From positions 10,919,306 to 10,983,305 of the forward strand of contig OZ029921.1 of assembly GCA_964023275.1 (NCBI GenBank): a stretch of 64,000 nt of DNA, in the 5' to 3' direction. The notes beneath the pieces are model-generated. The model saw only the letters and a program-made list of their open reading frames with translations, ran no database searches and had not been told where the DNA came from. Origin of the DNA: Norana najaformis. Its lineage: Eukaryota > Annelida > Clitellata > Crassiclitellata > Hormogastridae. Numbering within the stretch: the first letter of the stretch is position 1; each line of letters begins with the position of its first letter. The position numbers and the translations under genes were made by a program. This document shows positions 22,440 through 33,649 of the stretch, one piece after another.

Positions 22440-23210
22440 ATAAGTCGATCCTAAAAATGGTTAAATGGTTCTTAAATGGTTCTGTGTGACTGTCAAATGA
22501 CCTATGACACTCCTCTTGTTCATGGTCGAGAGTAGCTTGCCCATCCACATATCCTATAAGACCTGCAATGGTCCTCTTTCATCAAGTGAATACAGGAGTT
22601 CAAAGGGCATGAAATCTGACTGGATGAAACTTGTATACAACTGAAAGCTAAGAACAGGAGTGCTAGGCTCCCACAAACGAGGATCACCATCAGTTATAAC
22701 CTTCCTGAGCATCTGTATTAATATTCGGATCATTTGTTCCGTCTTCTCACCATTTCATGGTGTTCTACAGTAAAGAATATTGGTAATATGCCTAGCATGT
22801 CCTCTAAATGTCATATCGAATGATTTTTAAAATGGGTTCCATTATCAAACTTAATAATACAAGAAATTCCAGTTCGAGAGAACAACTCTAATAATTCCTT
22901 GGTCATGCTCTTGGCGTTACATTAGAAAGAGCAATGAATTCTGGGCAGTGGGTTGTTTGTTTCACTATAATCAGGACAAAGTTTCTTATCAGAAGATTTA
23001 GGGTTTTCTTGGGCCCATTTTATCAATGGCCAAGGTGTCAAATGGAGTGTCAAGTACTAGAACTTCAACTAAGGCATTCTACCTGCCTTCTTAACTATAG
23101 TAGTCTTTTGATAAACATGGGAGGATCCCACATATGCCTGAATCTCAAGTGTCACTGATCGCCAGCAGAATGCTTTGCCTGTGTCTTTCTCGCTCTTGTT
23201 CCTAATGACC
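22440..23210 (-). mobile_element. Ty3/Gypsy-type LTR retrotransposon fossil, integrase part
   Basis: A fragment of the pol region of an LTR retrotransposon of the Ty3/Gypsy family. Short integrase-core stretches are recognisable on the minus strand (for example IKFDNGTHFKNH). No LTRs, gag or reverse transcriptase were found beside it. The copy is broken in many places and looks old. Confidence 0.6.
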
Positions 23211-23515
23211 CTCCCATACAGAATCACGTGTTAAATTTAAAGTGCTTGTTCAGTATTTGATATTATTACTAACTGCTTGCAGTCATGCTTCATGGTCATC
23301 ACTCCGGCATCGTTTACTTCCCTGAAACAAGAGACTTTTCTCTATTGTGTATTTACTATTCCCATCCTTCATAAGCTTTCACAGTTCAGACAACGTGGAG
23401 TCTTCTTGCTCAGCTAATTAAACTTTTCAGCCTCCCCTATAATTAAGGTGTTTAAGTATTCACTTGTGACGTCATTCAACAATTCAATCCTAACCAGCTG
23501 CAGACTCAATTGAAT
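23211..23515. other. Intron without recognised features
   Basis: Short AT-rich stretch between the LTR fossil and the RTE LINE; no gene or repeat recognised. Confidence 0.35.
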
Positions 23516-24385
23516 TCAGGATGACTATTATCTCAGACTGTGAGAAGAGACCATGGGATATGTTGTATGCTGATGACCTCATAGGGGCAGACGACGCAAC
23601 GACAAAGATACAAGGACGTTTCACTGATTGGCAGAGAGCACTGGAGAGCAAGGGTCTTAAAATAAATATCAATAAAACAGAGACCATGGTATGCTCCAAA
23701 ACAGATGAGACACTTGTGGTCAAGGAATTGCAGGAAATGCACTGATACAAGTAGAAACCTTTAAATACCTTGGGTCAATAATGAATGCTAAAGGAGAATG
23801 CAAACATGATGTTAAGAACAGGATTAAGGCAGCGTTGCAAAAATGGAAAGACTTATCGAGTGTATTATGCGATTCAAAATGCCGGTTCAACTCAAAGGAA
23901 AGATGTACAAAACAATGATAAGACCATATATCCATGAGATATATGGAGCAGAAGCCTGGACATTGACGAAAGAGGAAGAGAAGATGCTGGAGAGAATGGA
24001 AATGAGATTGCTGCGATGGATACTCGGAATCTCACTGAAAGGTAAGAAAAGGAATGAGTATAACAGACAGAAACTGGGAGTGACATGTATATCTTACAAG
24101 GTATGAGAAGCCAGGTTGAGATGGTATGGTCATGTGATGAGGAGAGAAGAGGAAAACTGCATTAAAAGAATAATGACAGCAGAGGTTTATGGACGCTGCA
24201 GTCGGAGAAGACAAAAGAAGAGATGGAGAGATATGATTCAACAAAACCTAAAGCTTCTCAGACTGAAGAAAGAAGATACTGGAGATAGAAACAAATGGAA
24301 AAGAAGGATTCATGTGGCTGACCCCTTCCATTAGGAGGGATTAATTCCAGCCAGAAGAGGAAGAAGAAGAATTATCTCAGACACT
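23516..24385 (+). mobile_element. RTE-type LINE 3' part
   Basis: The plus strand encodes KRPWDMLYADDLIGADDATT (RT palm with YADD), GLKININKTETMVCSK, then in shifted frames LLRWILGISLKGKKR, MRWYGHVMRREEENCIKRIM and DTGDRNKWKRRIHVADPFH. This is the RTE-type end of RT and C-terminal tail. It ends with a GAGGAAGAAGAAGAA-like tail at 24355-24372. 5'-truncated, with frameshifts in the thumb region. A different subfamily from the RTE piece at 3033. Confidence 0.85.
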
Positions 24386-24739
24386 GTCTGATGTGGCTTT
24401 ATGACTTGTCAACAGCCTCTGTCACCGATCATGCTTGCCTCAGCATCACACCAGTTATTAGTTGCTCTTCAGTTTCTCATCTCTCATTTCATCATTCACC
24501 TCAAAGCATCTCTTGTTGAAAGTGGGCTCGCTAGTTGTTCAAACCCTAGGTTTTATGGTGTCCTTATGTCGTTGACCTGTAATGTCATAATTGTGTCTCC
24601 CAGTGGCTATATATCCTGGTTCTGCTTTTTCAATTCAGTCCTATGCACTGCTGATGTGCGATACCAGTAACATTATTTTTCATTTGGTGTTAAATGCAAA
24701 TTCATGTAAAACATCTTCATCATGGGTTATTCCTGTATT

Positions 24740-27700
24740 TGCTTCTGTTATTTCTTTTGGCTGGTGATGCGGAAGTAAATCCTGAATCAGTGAGAATTCA
24801 GAGTCTGGTTATTGGTTACTTAAATATTTGCTCTTTCGAAATAGGCCTGAAGCCTTGCATAATTTTTTCTTGAGAAGTATTGACATATAGTATTTCTTAA
24901 TGAGACTTGGGTTCAACCAAGTGAAACATCAGCATTCATTCTTTATCTCAATCCCCCAACCTTTACTACTCTAAATGAGAATCAATGCAGCAGTAAAAAT
25001 GGCAGACTTGCTTTTCTCTTTAGGTCATATCTACCATTGCATAGGTTTACTTTTCCTATTCCAGTACCCAAGTAATTTGAGGTCCTGGCTGCTATTCTTA
25101 TTTCTAGCAACAACCAAGTATTGCTTGTGAACATTTAATCGTAATTGTAATCGTAAATTTGTAAAGCGCTGCTTCAAGGTAGCGTCGTCAGTGGCGCTCC
25201 CAGCCCATCATCCCAGAACTGGAAAATAATAGGGTCTTCAAGCGCTTACGGAATAGGGTCGTGAGGGAGCGTCGAATGGTGCGAATTTGCCGCAGATGAT
25301 AAAAGCAAGAGCAACAGACGTTCTTAATGTGCTCCCGCAGTGTGAGCTCTTGGTCCAGAGTCACTCCCAGGTCGCGTACTGAAGAGGAAAAGGAGACATG
25401 GGGAAAAGATAAAGATAAGCCTATCTTATCAATCTTTGAAAGTTGGACAGAACTGCCGAGCCAGATAAATTGGGTCTTGTTACGATTTAGGCGAAGGCGG
25501 TTAAATTTCAGCCAAGCCTCAAGAGTCGCCGATGCTTCAAGTACCCTCCAAACCAGTGAGACCGCCTCAGCAGCCGGGCCATGGGTACAAGCCTGGGTGT
25601 CATCAGCATATTGGTGGGACACCACCCTGTTGAGGACAGGATGAGACTAAGATCAGACGTATAGAGAATGAAAAGGAGAGGAGCCAAGACTGAGCCATGT
25701 GGAAGACCCAATGTTACTGGGGACCACTTGGAGCGTGTAGAACCAAAAATGACAGATTGAGAGCGACCAGACAGATATGAGGAGAACCAAGAGAGAGCAG
25801 GGCCAGAGATGCCGAATGACCTCTCAAGGCGCTTCAAACGAATACTGTGATCGAGAGTGTCGAAAGCAGCACTAATATCAAAGAGAGCGAGAAGGGTCAC
25901 ATGCCCTCGGTCGAAAGCCTCAAAAGTATCCGAAAGTGAGATCTTCGGAAGCCCGATTGTTGACTAGGTAGGAGGGAGTTGACTTCACGGTATTGCATAA
26001 GTTGCATTGACACGTGTTTTTCAACGTGCCCACTATACCTATCTCTGATTGACTTTTTAAATAATTTCAGTCATTACTTGAATATTTAATTTCCTCGCCT
26101 TCTGAAATATTTATTATGGGAGACTTTAGTACTGATCTTGACATTGCTAGTCTTTTTCTTCAGCATTTCTTTACATGTTGGAAGGATTTGACATGAAACA
26201 CCTCATTACCTTTCTTACACATAACAGAGACCATAATGTCTTGATAATTCGTTCTGGTTCTCAAGTGCTTCATTTGATTACTCCAACTATCCCAACTATC
26301 CCATATCTTTCAGATTACACCACCATTTTCTCAAAGTTTAACTACTCATTCAAACCACATCCAAGTTACAAAACTATCACCTTTTGCACTTGGCATAAAA
26401 TTGATTTAAATAAACTAAAGCACAATTTTTTGGAATCTCCATTATGGTTATCTTCAGCACAAACTGCAAATGAGCTGGCTATGCAGCTCCAGTCTACTTA
26501 AACTGAACACCAGATAATTTCTCTAAGAGAGCAGTAGAGTGCAAACCACTGCCTTGGTTTCACTCTGCCATTTCTGAAGCTAGGCATTGCAGAAACAGAG
26601 CATTGGTGGCACCACTCTCGTCACCCTGGATCTCAATAGGTTTAAGCAATGGTGCAAACTTGTGTGAGAACTTGCTTCTCTGCCACACCTGAATATTTAA
26701 CTAATTTAATTGCTTAACGTTCTGCATCGCCAAAGACCTTGTGGTTGGCCTTAAATAAGTTATTACACTGGGAGAAGTTAAATCTGTCCCCTGCTGTTTG
26801 CTCGGCTAACCATGATCTTCCCAGTAAATTACTGACTTTTTTCCGTATAAAATTTCTGGCATAAGACTGAAATCTGTCATCCTACTTCTTTGTCCCTGTC
26901 TTAGACTACTTTTTGCAGAGGTTTGCAAATTTATCTTTTACTCACCTAATAAAAGCTGTCTACTTGACACCAACCATTCCCACATCTTTTTTGACAGAGT
27001 GCTTTGATGCCCTTAGTCCAACTATAACATCAGTAATCAATTCCTCATTGCATGGAGTATTCTTCCCGTCTGTTTTTGCTCATAGCATGGTTAATCCTCT
27101 GCTAGAGACCTTCTCTTAACCCTGGTGACCTGTCTAATTACGGATGTATCTCAAATCTGAACCTTGTATCAAAAACTCTTGAACTGGTATCTATAAATCA
27201 TATGCAAACTCACCTATCTTCCAACTCGATCTCCCCTTTCAGTCTGCATACCGCAATTTAATTCAACAGAATCTGCCCTTCTTGCTGATCATAATGACAT
27301 CATGTGTTCTATGGATAAGGGTAGGGTGACGGCATTGGTTCTTCTTTACTTGTCTGCTGTTTTTGATATGGCAGACCGTTCTCTTCTTTACACCATCTCC
27401 AGTATTGGTTTGGGTTTCTGGTCCTGCCCTAGATTGGTTTCCTACTGATCTTAGTCCATGCACCCAATCAGTATATTTGAATGGTAATTTTTCGCACAGT
27501 GCTTTGTTGACACATGGCATCCTGCAGAGTTCTGTGCATGGTCCTCTTCCGTTTACATTATACATCACATCACTGGGTACAACATTCAATAATCACTCAC
27601 TGGTTTATTATTTTTACACAGATGATACTCAAATTAAAATTTTTTTGACAGTTTCTTGTTGCTTATCTGCACAATTGTTGTCCACTGCCTTTCGATGAGG

Positions 27701-28175
27701 TTCAGTCTTGGATGACAACTAATAAACTCCTCCTTAACCCTTCAAAAACTGAATTTCTACTACTGGGCACTCCACAGCAGTTGAAGATGTTTGAATAGCT
27801 TAAAACCTTTAAAACTGGATGACTTGTTTATTGAGTTGGCTGATGCTACTTGTAACCTGGGCATTGTTTTTGATTTTCTGCTGTCGCTCACTGACTACGT
27901 AAGTGGTATTTGTAATTCAGCATATACGTAAAATGCATTGGTCTCCAGTCATCTTGATTACTGTAACTCGCTTCTTACTGGTACCACAAAATCAAATGTT
28001 TTGAAACTCCAGAGTTCAGAACTCTTTGGCTACAGCCATAAGCAATACATCAAAATATGAACATATATCCCTTGTACTGGATATCTTTGCATTGGCTTTC
28101 TATTCATCAAAGGATTTCTTTCAAATGGAGGCTTTTATTTTATAAAACGTTATAAATTCTGGCCAATCACTATAC
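24740..28175 (+). mobile_element. L2-type LINE copy 1, split by another LINE
   Basis: Remnants of a near full-length element: endonuclease domain (24760-25136, resuming 26036-26500: LSDYTTIFSKFNYSFKPHPS, TFCTWHKIDLNKLKHNFLES), linker and RT start (26520-27250), RT palm (27363-27700: FTLYITSLGTTF, YYFYTDDTQIKIFL, with YTDD as the catalytic motif) and the C-terminal tail to about 28170. Decayed by many stops. A second L2 element in reverse sense splits it at 25139-26035. Bases 26522-27227 are identical to 39321-40026 in L2 copy 2. Confidence 0.85.
25139..26035 (-). mobile_element. L2-type LINE nested in copy 1
   Basis: The minus strand carries RT pieces LLALFDISAAFDTLDHSIRL, ISGPALSWFSSYLSGRSQSV, LPHGSVLAPLLFILYTSDLS (25900-25640) and the tail from QYADDTQACTHG to NRNKTQFIWLGSSVQLSKID and FHHLRQIRTIRRSL-type residues (25625-25250). 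The 3' end is GCGCTTTACAAATTTACGAT followed by TACAATTACGATTA (at 25139-25165 in reverse). At most two frameshifts across the RT, so it is younger than its host L2. Its 5' end is truncated in the RT region near 25990. Confidence 0.88.
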
Positions 28176-28259
28176 TTAAAATCCTCGTTTCCCAGACATA
28201 CTATTTTCCAACCAGGTAGAACAAGAGTATTCACTAAAAGAGATGATGATATGACTACC

Positions 28260-28314
28260 TCTTTGGAAGTGGAGTCTCCTCTGGCAGTAGCAGAGAAACT
28301 GATTCAGTTGACAA
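28260..28314 (-). CDS. DENND4: DENND4-like exon, short DENN segment
   Basis: A 55-base exon encoding LSTESVSLLLPEETPLPK, matching family LSVHDALILSQP..TPLP. Acceptor is ATTTCAG. The most likely donor is AAGG|GTAGTC, which ends in phase 1; other GT sites further on are also phase 1. The next exon must therefore supply two bases, which favours its inner acceptor (22302) over the stronger-looking one (22307). The protein match is good, but the 3' edge is uncertain by a few codons. Confidence 0.75.
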
Positions 28315-28561
28315 CTGAAATAAATGAGTAATAAATAAATAGCAGTAACATGCACATACATTATGAAACCTATGAAACATTAATAAGAAAACTTATACCA
28401 CCAAGTTAGATACAGAAAATTATACACAGCCATCCACAAGTCAAGGCACTCTATAAATATTTGAAGTTACTGTTAAACAACAATCACATCTCCACATCAC
28501 ACTGCTACATACACCTGAGAAATTACACTCTGTTCACAAAGCCGTTGCACGACAAACCATA

Positions 28562-29903
28562 TACCGTATATACCCGCGTATTAGTCCGTCCGCGTATAAG
28601 TCGAAGTCGGATTTTAGACCGAAAATTTAGTACAAAATTCAAGACCCGCGTATAAGTCGATGATAAAAAAAACTATTATTCAATTTGTAAACTACGTAGC
28701 TCTATAGTCTTCGAAATACGGAATTATGATTCATGTTAAATCTGGATTGCTTTATATACCTTTACTTCTAAAGAAGCAAAAGCCTTTGATTTTTCGTTCT
28801 TTCTTTGATGTACCGTATTTTCCGGGTTATTATGCGCACTTGTGTATAACGCGCAATAGCATTATTTTGCCTGATTTTTACTTTGATCCACATATAATGC
28901 GCACCGCAGCATAGTGCGCAAGCACTATACCCAGGACATACATTTTGACTGCACCTAGCGCATTATCCTTCATCTTATAAAATATACGCGAAACCCGACG
29001 CTTTAATAGCAAAATCTATAGACCGTAGGTTGTGTTTATTTAGAGGTTCTTTGTGACCAACTTCTAAGGACTGGGTGCGAATTTCAGCCATGTTGACCGA
29101 CTCATACCGGTACTTTGATGTGCATCGGGGTTCCGTAATCTGCCTGACTTACCAGCCTGTCAATTATGATGTTTACTAATCGCTTTTGGAAACGCTGGTT
29201 CCAACGACTTTGCTTTTTAGGGCACTGAAGACGATTATGGTTGTGTATTGGTTGCGAGACATTACACACTATTCACGTTGTTTATCAAGGAGTTCAAAAT
29301 CGAGTTTGCTCTATACGCAATAGACTGCATTGCATTCATTTAAAAGTTCGTTATGAACAACTTCTAAGGACGGAGCGAATTTTAGCCACATAATACTTTG
29401 ATTTGTACTGGAATTTCGCACTCTGATGTTACCCGGTAGGTTATTTGTTTCCGTACTCCGATTATGAGACTAAGCCAGTGCTGAAGTTGGTTTCATGGCT
29501 TTTGGCACTATAGAAATCGTGATGTAACGATTAGGAATAAGGTATGCATACCTTGATAATATTTCATTTCTTCGGGCGGAGGTCTCAGCAGGCGATAATA
29601 AAGGAATTCGCTTTTGACGCATGATATATACAATAACATTATTATAAGTGAAGTATATTTCGTTTTGACCAATATTTATTCAGAAAGCATATAAAATGTC
29701 ATTTCTCTTGAAAAATGATGTAAAAAGCAGACAACTGAAACAAACGTAATTTTAGGTCCGCTTTTTGCATTGTTTAAATTTCAGTCCGAAAATCGGTCCG
29801 AAAATCATCTGTCTATTTAGCGTCGCGCGTATAAGTCGAAGAGCTTTTTCGTCAACCTGAAATAGTCTAAAATTTCTCGACTTATACGCGAGTATATACG
29901 GTA
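28562..29903. mobile_element. Short P1-family derivative without transposase
   Basis: TA-bounded element of 1.34 kb. Its ends start TACCGTATATACCCGCGTAT and the complement TACCGTATATACTCGCGTAT, with repeated TATAAGTCGAAG boxes. The right 350 bases match the right part of the transposon at 11935-15165 (shared GGAGGTCTCAGC, GCGATAATAAAGGAATTC, AACATTATTATAAG and TCCGAAAATC blocks). There is no transposase. The interior has a diverged direct repeat (29030-29200 and 29335-29470, both with AACTTCTAAGGA) and a nested P2-type MITE at 28811-28940. Confidence 0.88.
28811..28940. mobile_element. P2-type MITE nested in the P1 derivative
   Basis: A 130-base TA-bounded sequence starting TACCGTATTTTCCGGGTTAT and ending in the complement of TATGTCCTGGGTATAGTGCT; inner GCGCACTTGTGTATAACGCG and CATATAATGCGCAC boxes mirror those of the element at 4342-4884. 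More diverged than that copy. Confidence 0.7.
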
Positions 29904-30340
29904 CCTGATAAATTCCACTGGGTTTGGTTGTCTACAACTGCCTTCGTCATTTTTAAAAACAGGTTTTTGCAAAAAAATTGCAGTTTTCCACACTTTGCTC
30001 TTTCTGGAACTTAAAACTATCCATACAACCTCATGCACAGCCACCGACTCTCTGGAGTTCGTGCACCAAAAGATTCACTCAGTCCATTGCTCAATCAAAG
30101 GCATTTCACTATCGACCTTCCTTTCAACAGACCGCAGGATGTCACAAATGGAGCCAACCTCCATCGAAAACCAGCACCAGCTGCTGAAGTCATTGCAACC
30201 AAAAAAGGCATGTAACTCTCCTTGTCCCTTCTGCTTACATGTGGCCTTCAACATTGTTGACCATGACATTAGTATTATTATTTCAATTTTTATAATTGCT
30301 GTTATGTAATTTTGTAATATGTGCAAAAATCTGAGGTGCA
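29904..30340 (+). mobile_element. Possible LINE RT scrap
   Basis: Weak plus-strand resemblance to an RT segment (AFNIVDHD at about 30245-30270, cf. AFDTVDHDIL). Low information. Confidence 0.25.
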
Positions 30341-31440
30341 TTTAGTCAGTCACCATATGATAATGCAGTTAAGTCTCTAGATGTTTGAAAGCCAGTGAGA
30401 AGTAGTGGGTTTTGAGGGGTCTGTTAAAGAAAGAAAGTCCTCAAGCTATGGAAAAGAATATAAGACGAGACCAGTGGCTCAAGTTGGGTAGAAGTAGTGG
30501 TGTTAAGAATTTTATACTGTAGGTTAGACATGTCAGTTTAAATCTTATCCAGAATTCTACAGTAAGCCAAAGCAGCAGACACAGTAGAGTTAGGAGTTTG
30601 TTCGAGGAGTTGTAGGCAGCACCACATGAGCCAAGAAATGTTGAACGCAATGAAGACTGGTCATTTCAAGATCTCAGATAATTACAAAATCTGAGTTGGC
30701 ATAAACAAGGCAAGAGTAGACAAGACAGAGACTATAGTTTGTGACATGTCTTTGGTAAAAGCTGACCTGATGTAATCTACTGGCCTGATATGCTAGAAAC
30801 AAGATTTGCAAAGGTTACATGTGAGGATGAAATACGAGGTCTCAGTCGAAAGTTACCCCAAGTGGAATGAGAAAGGAGAGAACACAAGCGCTGGCATGAG
30901 CCAAACATAATTATCTCAGATTTGTCAGGGCTTATGGCCAAACCATTAAAGCAGAACCAGGTACATAAGAGAGGCATTCCTCAAGTTTCACCTTACCAGA
31001 CTGATCAGCAGAACAATGTAAAGTTGGGTATCACTGGCATGCCTCTGCAACTGGACTCCAGTAATTAGCTATGTGGCTGATTGGTTAAGTGAAGATTATG
31101 AATAATAAGGGGGCCAGGACTGATCCGTGTGGAGCACCATCTATGCAGAAAATGGATCAAATCAAGCGGTACCAATGCAAACTTGCCAAGACAAGACAGT
31201 CCAAGAGTCATCTAAGCTTATTCTAAGTCTGGAAGGAAGTACCTGGTTGTCTACAGTGTCAAAAGCTGACAGCCAGTGATAGTCAAAAAAGTCATCTGAA
31301 CAAATGATGCTGTTATTGTCAACAAGCCACACTGAAAATATATATATGCCATGTGACTGTAACGGACACTTAATGGCAGCACATGATCAGAAATATTTGT
31401 AAAAATGAAGTCACTGCACTCAGTGATTTCAAAGTCCATT
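30340..31440 (-). mobile_element. L2/CR1-type LINE RT and C-terminus
   Basis: The minus strand carries WFCFNGLAISPDKSEIIMFG (30960-30880; the LNPxKSE motif after the palm), NFRLRPRISSSHVTFAN, a GAPHGSVLAPLLF-like block (31145-31100) and C-terminal remnants at 30650-30440. The palm YADD motif is not recognisable. Decayed. Confidence 0.7.
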
Positions 31441-31639
31441 CATTTAGGAAATAATAAGATATCCAGTTGAGTTATAATTACACAACATAAGACATAACAA
31501 ACTTTAAAATTCTGAAAAAATATCGAACAGTATGAATTCATAAAATCCTTGAGTGTCCATCTTGGCCACATGGTGACTTACATTTCCATGGAGTGCCTGA
31601 AAGATCTTTCAGTGTCATGGGTCGTCTCCTTCATGGGCG

Positions 31640-32010
31640 TTCATCTCCTATGGGCATAGGCAGGCAGTGAGTTTTGGTTTCGCTAGGTCTGACTTGTCCA
31701 CGGTCTCACTTGGTCTTCCACAGGATTCCACCTTTATACCCTTGCTCTATATCTTCTACACAACTACTCTAACCTAGTCCTTTCTTCTTTGGGCATGCAG
31801 TTTTTCAGTAAGCTGATGACACTCTGGCATGTCCAAGGCCCAGCTGCAGAGCTTGTCTCCTTAGTGGAGAAAATGCTTCAGACATCGGAGGTGATTTGTG
31901 CCTGGTTGACCACCTCTGACTGAACCCTGGAAAAACCCAGTTCATCAGGCACAGTAGTCATGGGCAGATTTATGGTTTTGCTAAATAACACATGCACTTT
32001 TTCAATAAGT
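31640..32010 (+). mobile_element. L2-type LINE RT fragment
   Basis: Plus strand: PLYPCSISSTQLL-type residues, then GHAVFQ-ADDTLACPRPSC (the YADDTQ palm region in decayed form) and VDHL-LNPGKTQFIRHSS (31910-31950), matching the NPxKTQFIWLG segment of the nested L2 at 25139. A short, truncated piece. Confidence 0.6.
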
Positions 32011-32079
32011 CAACTTCTGAATCTACCTTGCACAGATTCATGCAGCTTTATTCCATTTCTGTCACCCATAGCACGACTT

Positions 32080-32425
32080 CATGTTACGAGAAATCACAAG
32101 TATGCTGGGAGCATGTAAACAAGTCCACACTTTATCTGTTTCTGAAAAATCTGCAACTTCTGTGTTAATGCAAAATTACTTGGTGCACTTACTCATTTAT
32201 CCTAATTTTGGTAACTTTGATACTTTCTTTGAATATATATATTCAAGCCAGCCACGTATTTTGTTATGTCAACCAAAAAGGCCATGTCATTTAACCATTG
32301 GGATTTGTTATTAAGTATGAAGAAACTCAGTTTGGAAAGGCTTGGTGGACTGGATGAACAGTCAGTAGTTTGGGTTCTGGCCCCCGAGCCATATGTTGGA
32401 TAAGCCTGGTATGAAGTGTTCATAG
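32080..32425 (-). mobile_element. hAT element fragment (ZBED-like)
   Basis: The minus strand gives WLNDMAFLVDITKYVAGLNI, the same domain as WLLDMAFLTDITEYLNQLNL in the hAT gene at 2780-2870. Just outside it (32375-32400) is CCAACATATGGCTCGGGGGC in the minus sense, typical of the left end of these elements. End and middle are therefore joined by a large deletion. Confidence 0.65.
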
Positions 32426-32689
32426 CACATGTACTGTGAACACTTAATTCCTGTTGTCATAATTCCCTATAAGCACAGCAAAGTCTGAACCTTTCATATG
32501 TTAATCATGGTCAATATCTCTCAACATACATAGCACATTTTTTAAACCTCTCAAAGGCACTGCTTACACAGCTACAGTATCTAACTGATTTAAACAAGTT
32601 AACAAAGAATCACATGAAACAGTACGTATAGTCAAGACTGCTCCAGCACGAAGATCCAAGTGCTCAAGAAAGCCTGATGCACTCGAATT

Positions 32690-32931
32690 GAAGTGCAGAT
32701 CCCTCCTCCAAATTCATAATTGTCTGTGCACTAAATGTAAGATCCTCTTCCAAATGCATAATTGCCTGTGCACTGAATTTAAGATCCTCTTCCAAATTCA
32801 TAATTGTCTGTGCATTAAATTCAAGATCCTCTTCTAAATGCAAAATTGCCTGTGCATTGAATTTAAGGTACTCTTCCAAATCCATAATTGCCTGTGCATT
32901 AAATTCAAGGTCTTTTTCATGATGCATAACT
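32690..32931. repeat. 42-bp minisatellite derived from a LINE
   Basis: Nearly six copies of a 42-base unit (phase marks AAGATCC at 32739, 32781, 32823). In the plus sense each unit reads about HNCLCIKFKVLFQI, a shuffled form of the L2 C-terminal RIQFKILALVRSCL (compare 8928-8970). In the minus sense it is an open 14-residue repeat of the type DLEEDLKFNAQAIM. The right edge runs directly into the next LINE codons (NCLVGCTPSYLREL). Confidence 0.85.
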
Positions 32932-32944
32932 GCCTGGTCGGTTG

Positions 32945-33592
32945 CACTCCATCCTATCTTAGGGAGCTATGTATTTCAGTGTCATCTGTATTTCATCCTA
33001 TCTTAGGGAGCTATGTATTTCAGTGTCATCTGTATTTCATCCTATCTTAGGGAGCTATGTATTTCAGTGTCATCTGTATTTCATCCTATCTTAGGGAGCT
33101 ATGTATTTCAGTGTCATCAGTATTTCATCCTATCTTAGGGAGCTATGTATTTCAGTGTCATCTGTATTTCATCCTATCTTAGGGAGCTATGTATTTCAGT
33201 GTCATCTGTATTTCATCATATCTTAGGGAGCTATGTATTGCTGTGTCATCAATATTTCATCCTATCTTAGGGAGCTATGTATTTCAGTGTCATCTGTATT
33301 TCATCCTATCTTAGGGAGCTATGTATTGCTGTGTCATCAGTATTTCATCCTATCTTAGGGAGCTATGTATTTCAGTGTCATCTGTATTTCATCTTATCTT
33401 AGGGAGCTAGGTATTGCTGTGTCATCAGTATTTCATCCTATCTTAGGGAGCTATGTATTGCTGTGTCATCTGTATTTCATCATATCTTAAGGAGCTATGT
33501 ATTGCTGTGTCATCAGTATTTCATCATATCTTAGGGAGCTATGTATTGCTGTGTCATCTGTATTTCATCATATCTTAGGGAGCTATGAATGT
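32945..33592. repeat. 44-bp minisatellite derived from the same LINE
   Basis: About 14-15 head-to-tail copies of 44 bases (CTATCTTAGGGAGCTATGTA plus TTTCAGTGTCATCTG and TATTTCATC). The first copy is continuous with L2 codons SYLRELCISVSSVF. Two subtypes, TATTTCAGTGTCATCTG and TATTGCTGTGTCATCAG, are mixed from 33230 onward. The unit is not a multiple of three, so no coding role is implied. Confidence 0.92.
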
Positions 33593-33649
33593 CAGCACAA
33601 GACCATATGATCTTTCTGGCTCAACTTTCTGGCTCGTCTACTGCCACAT

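Noticed and set aside
32945-33592. Regular 44-bp direct repeats considered as a CRISPR array
   Set aside because: Units are head to tail with no unique spacers, and they derive from LINE codons; a eukaryotic minisatellite.
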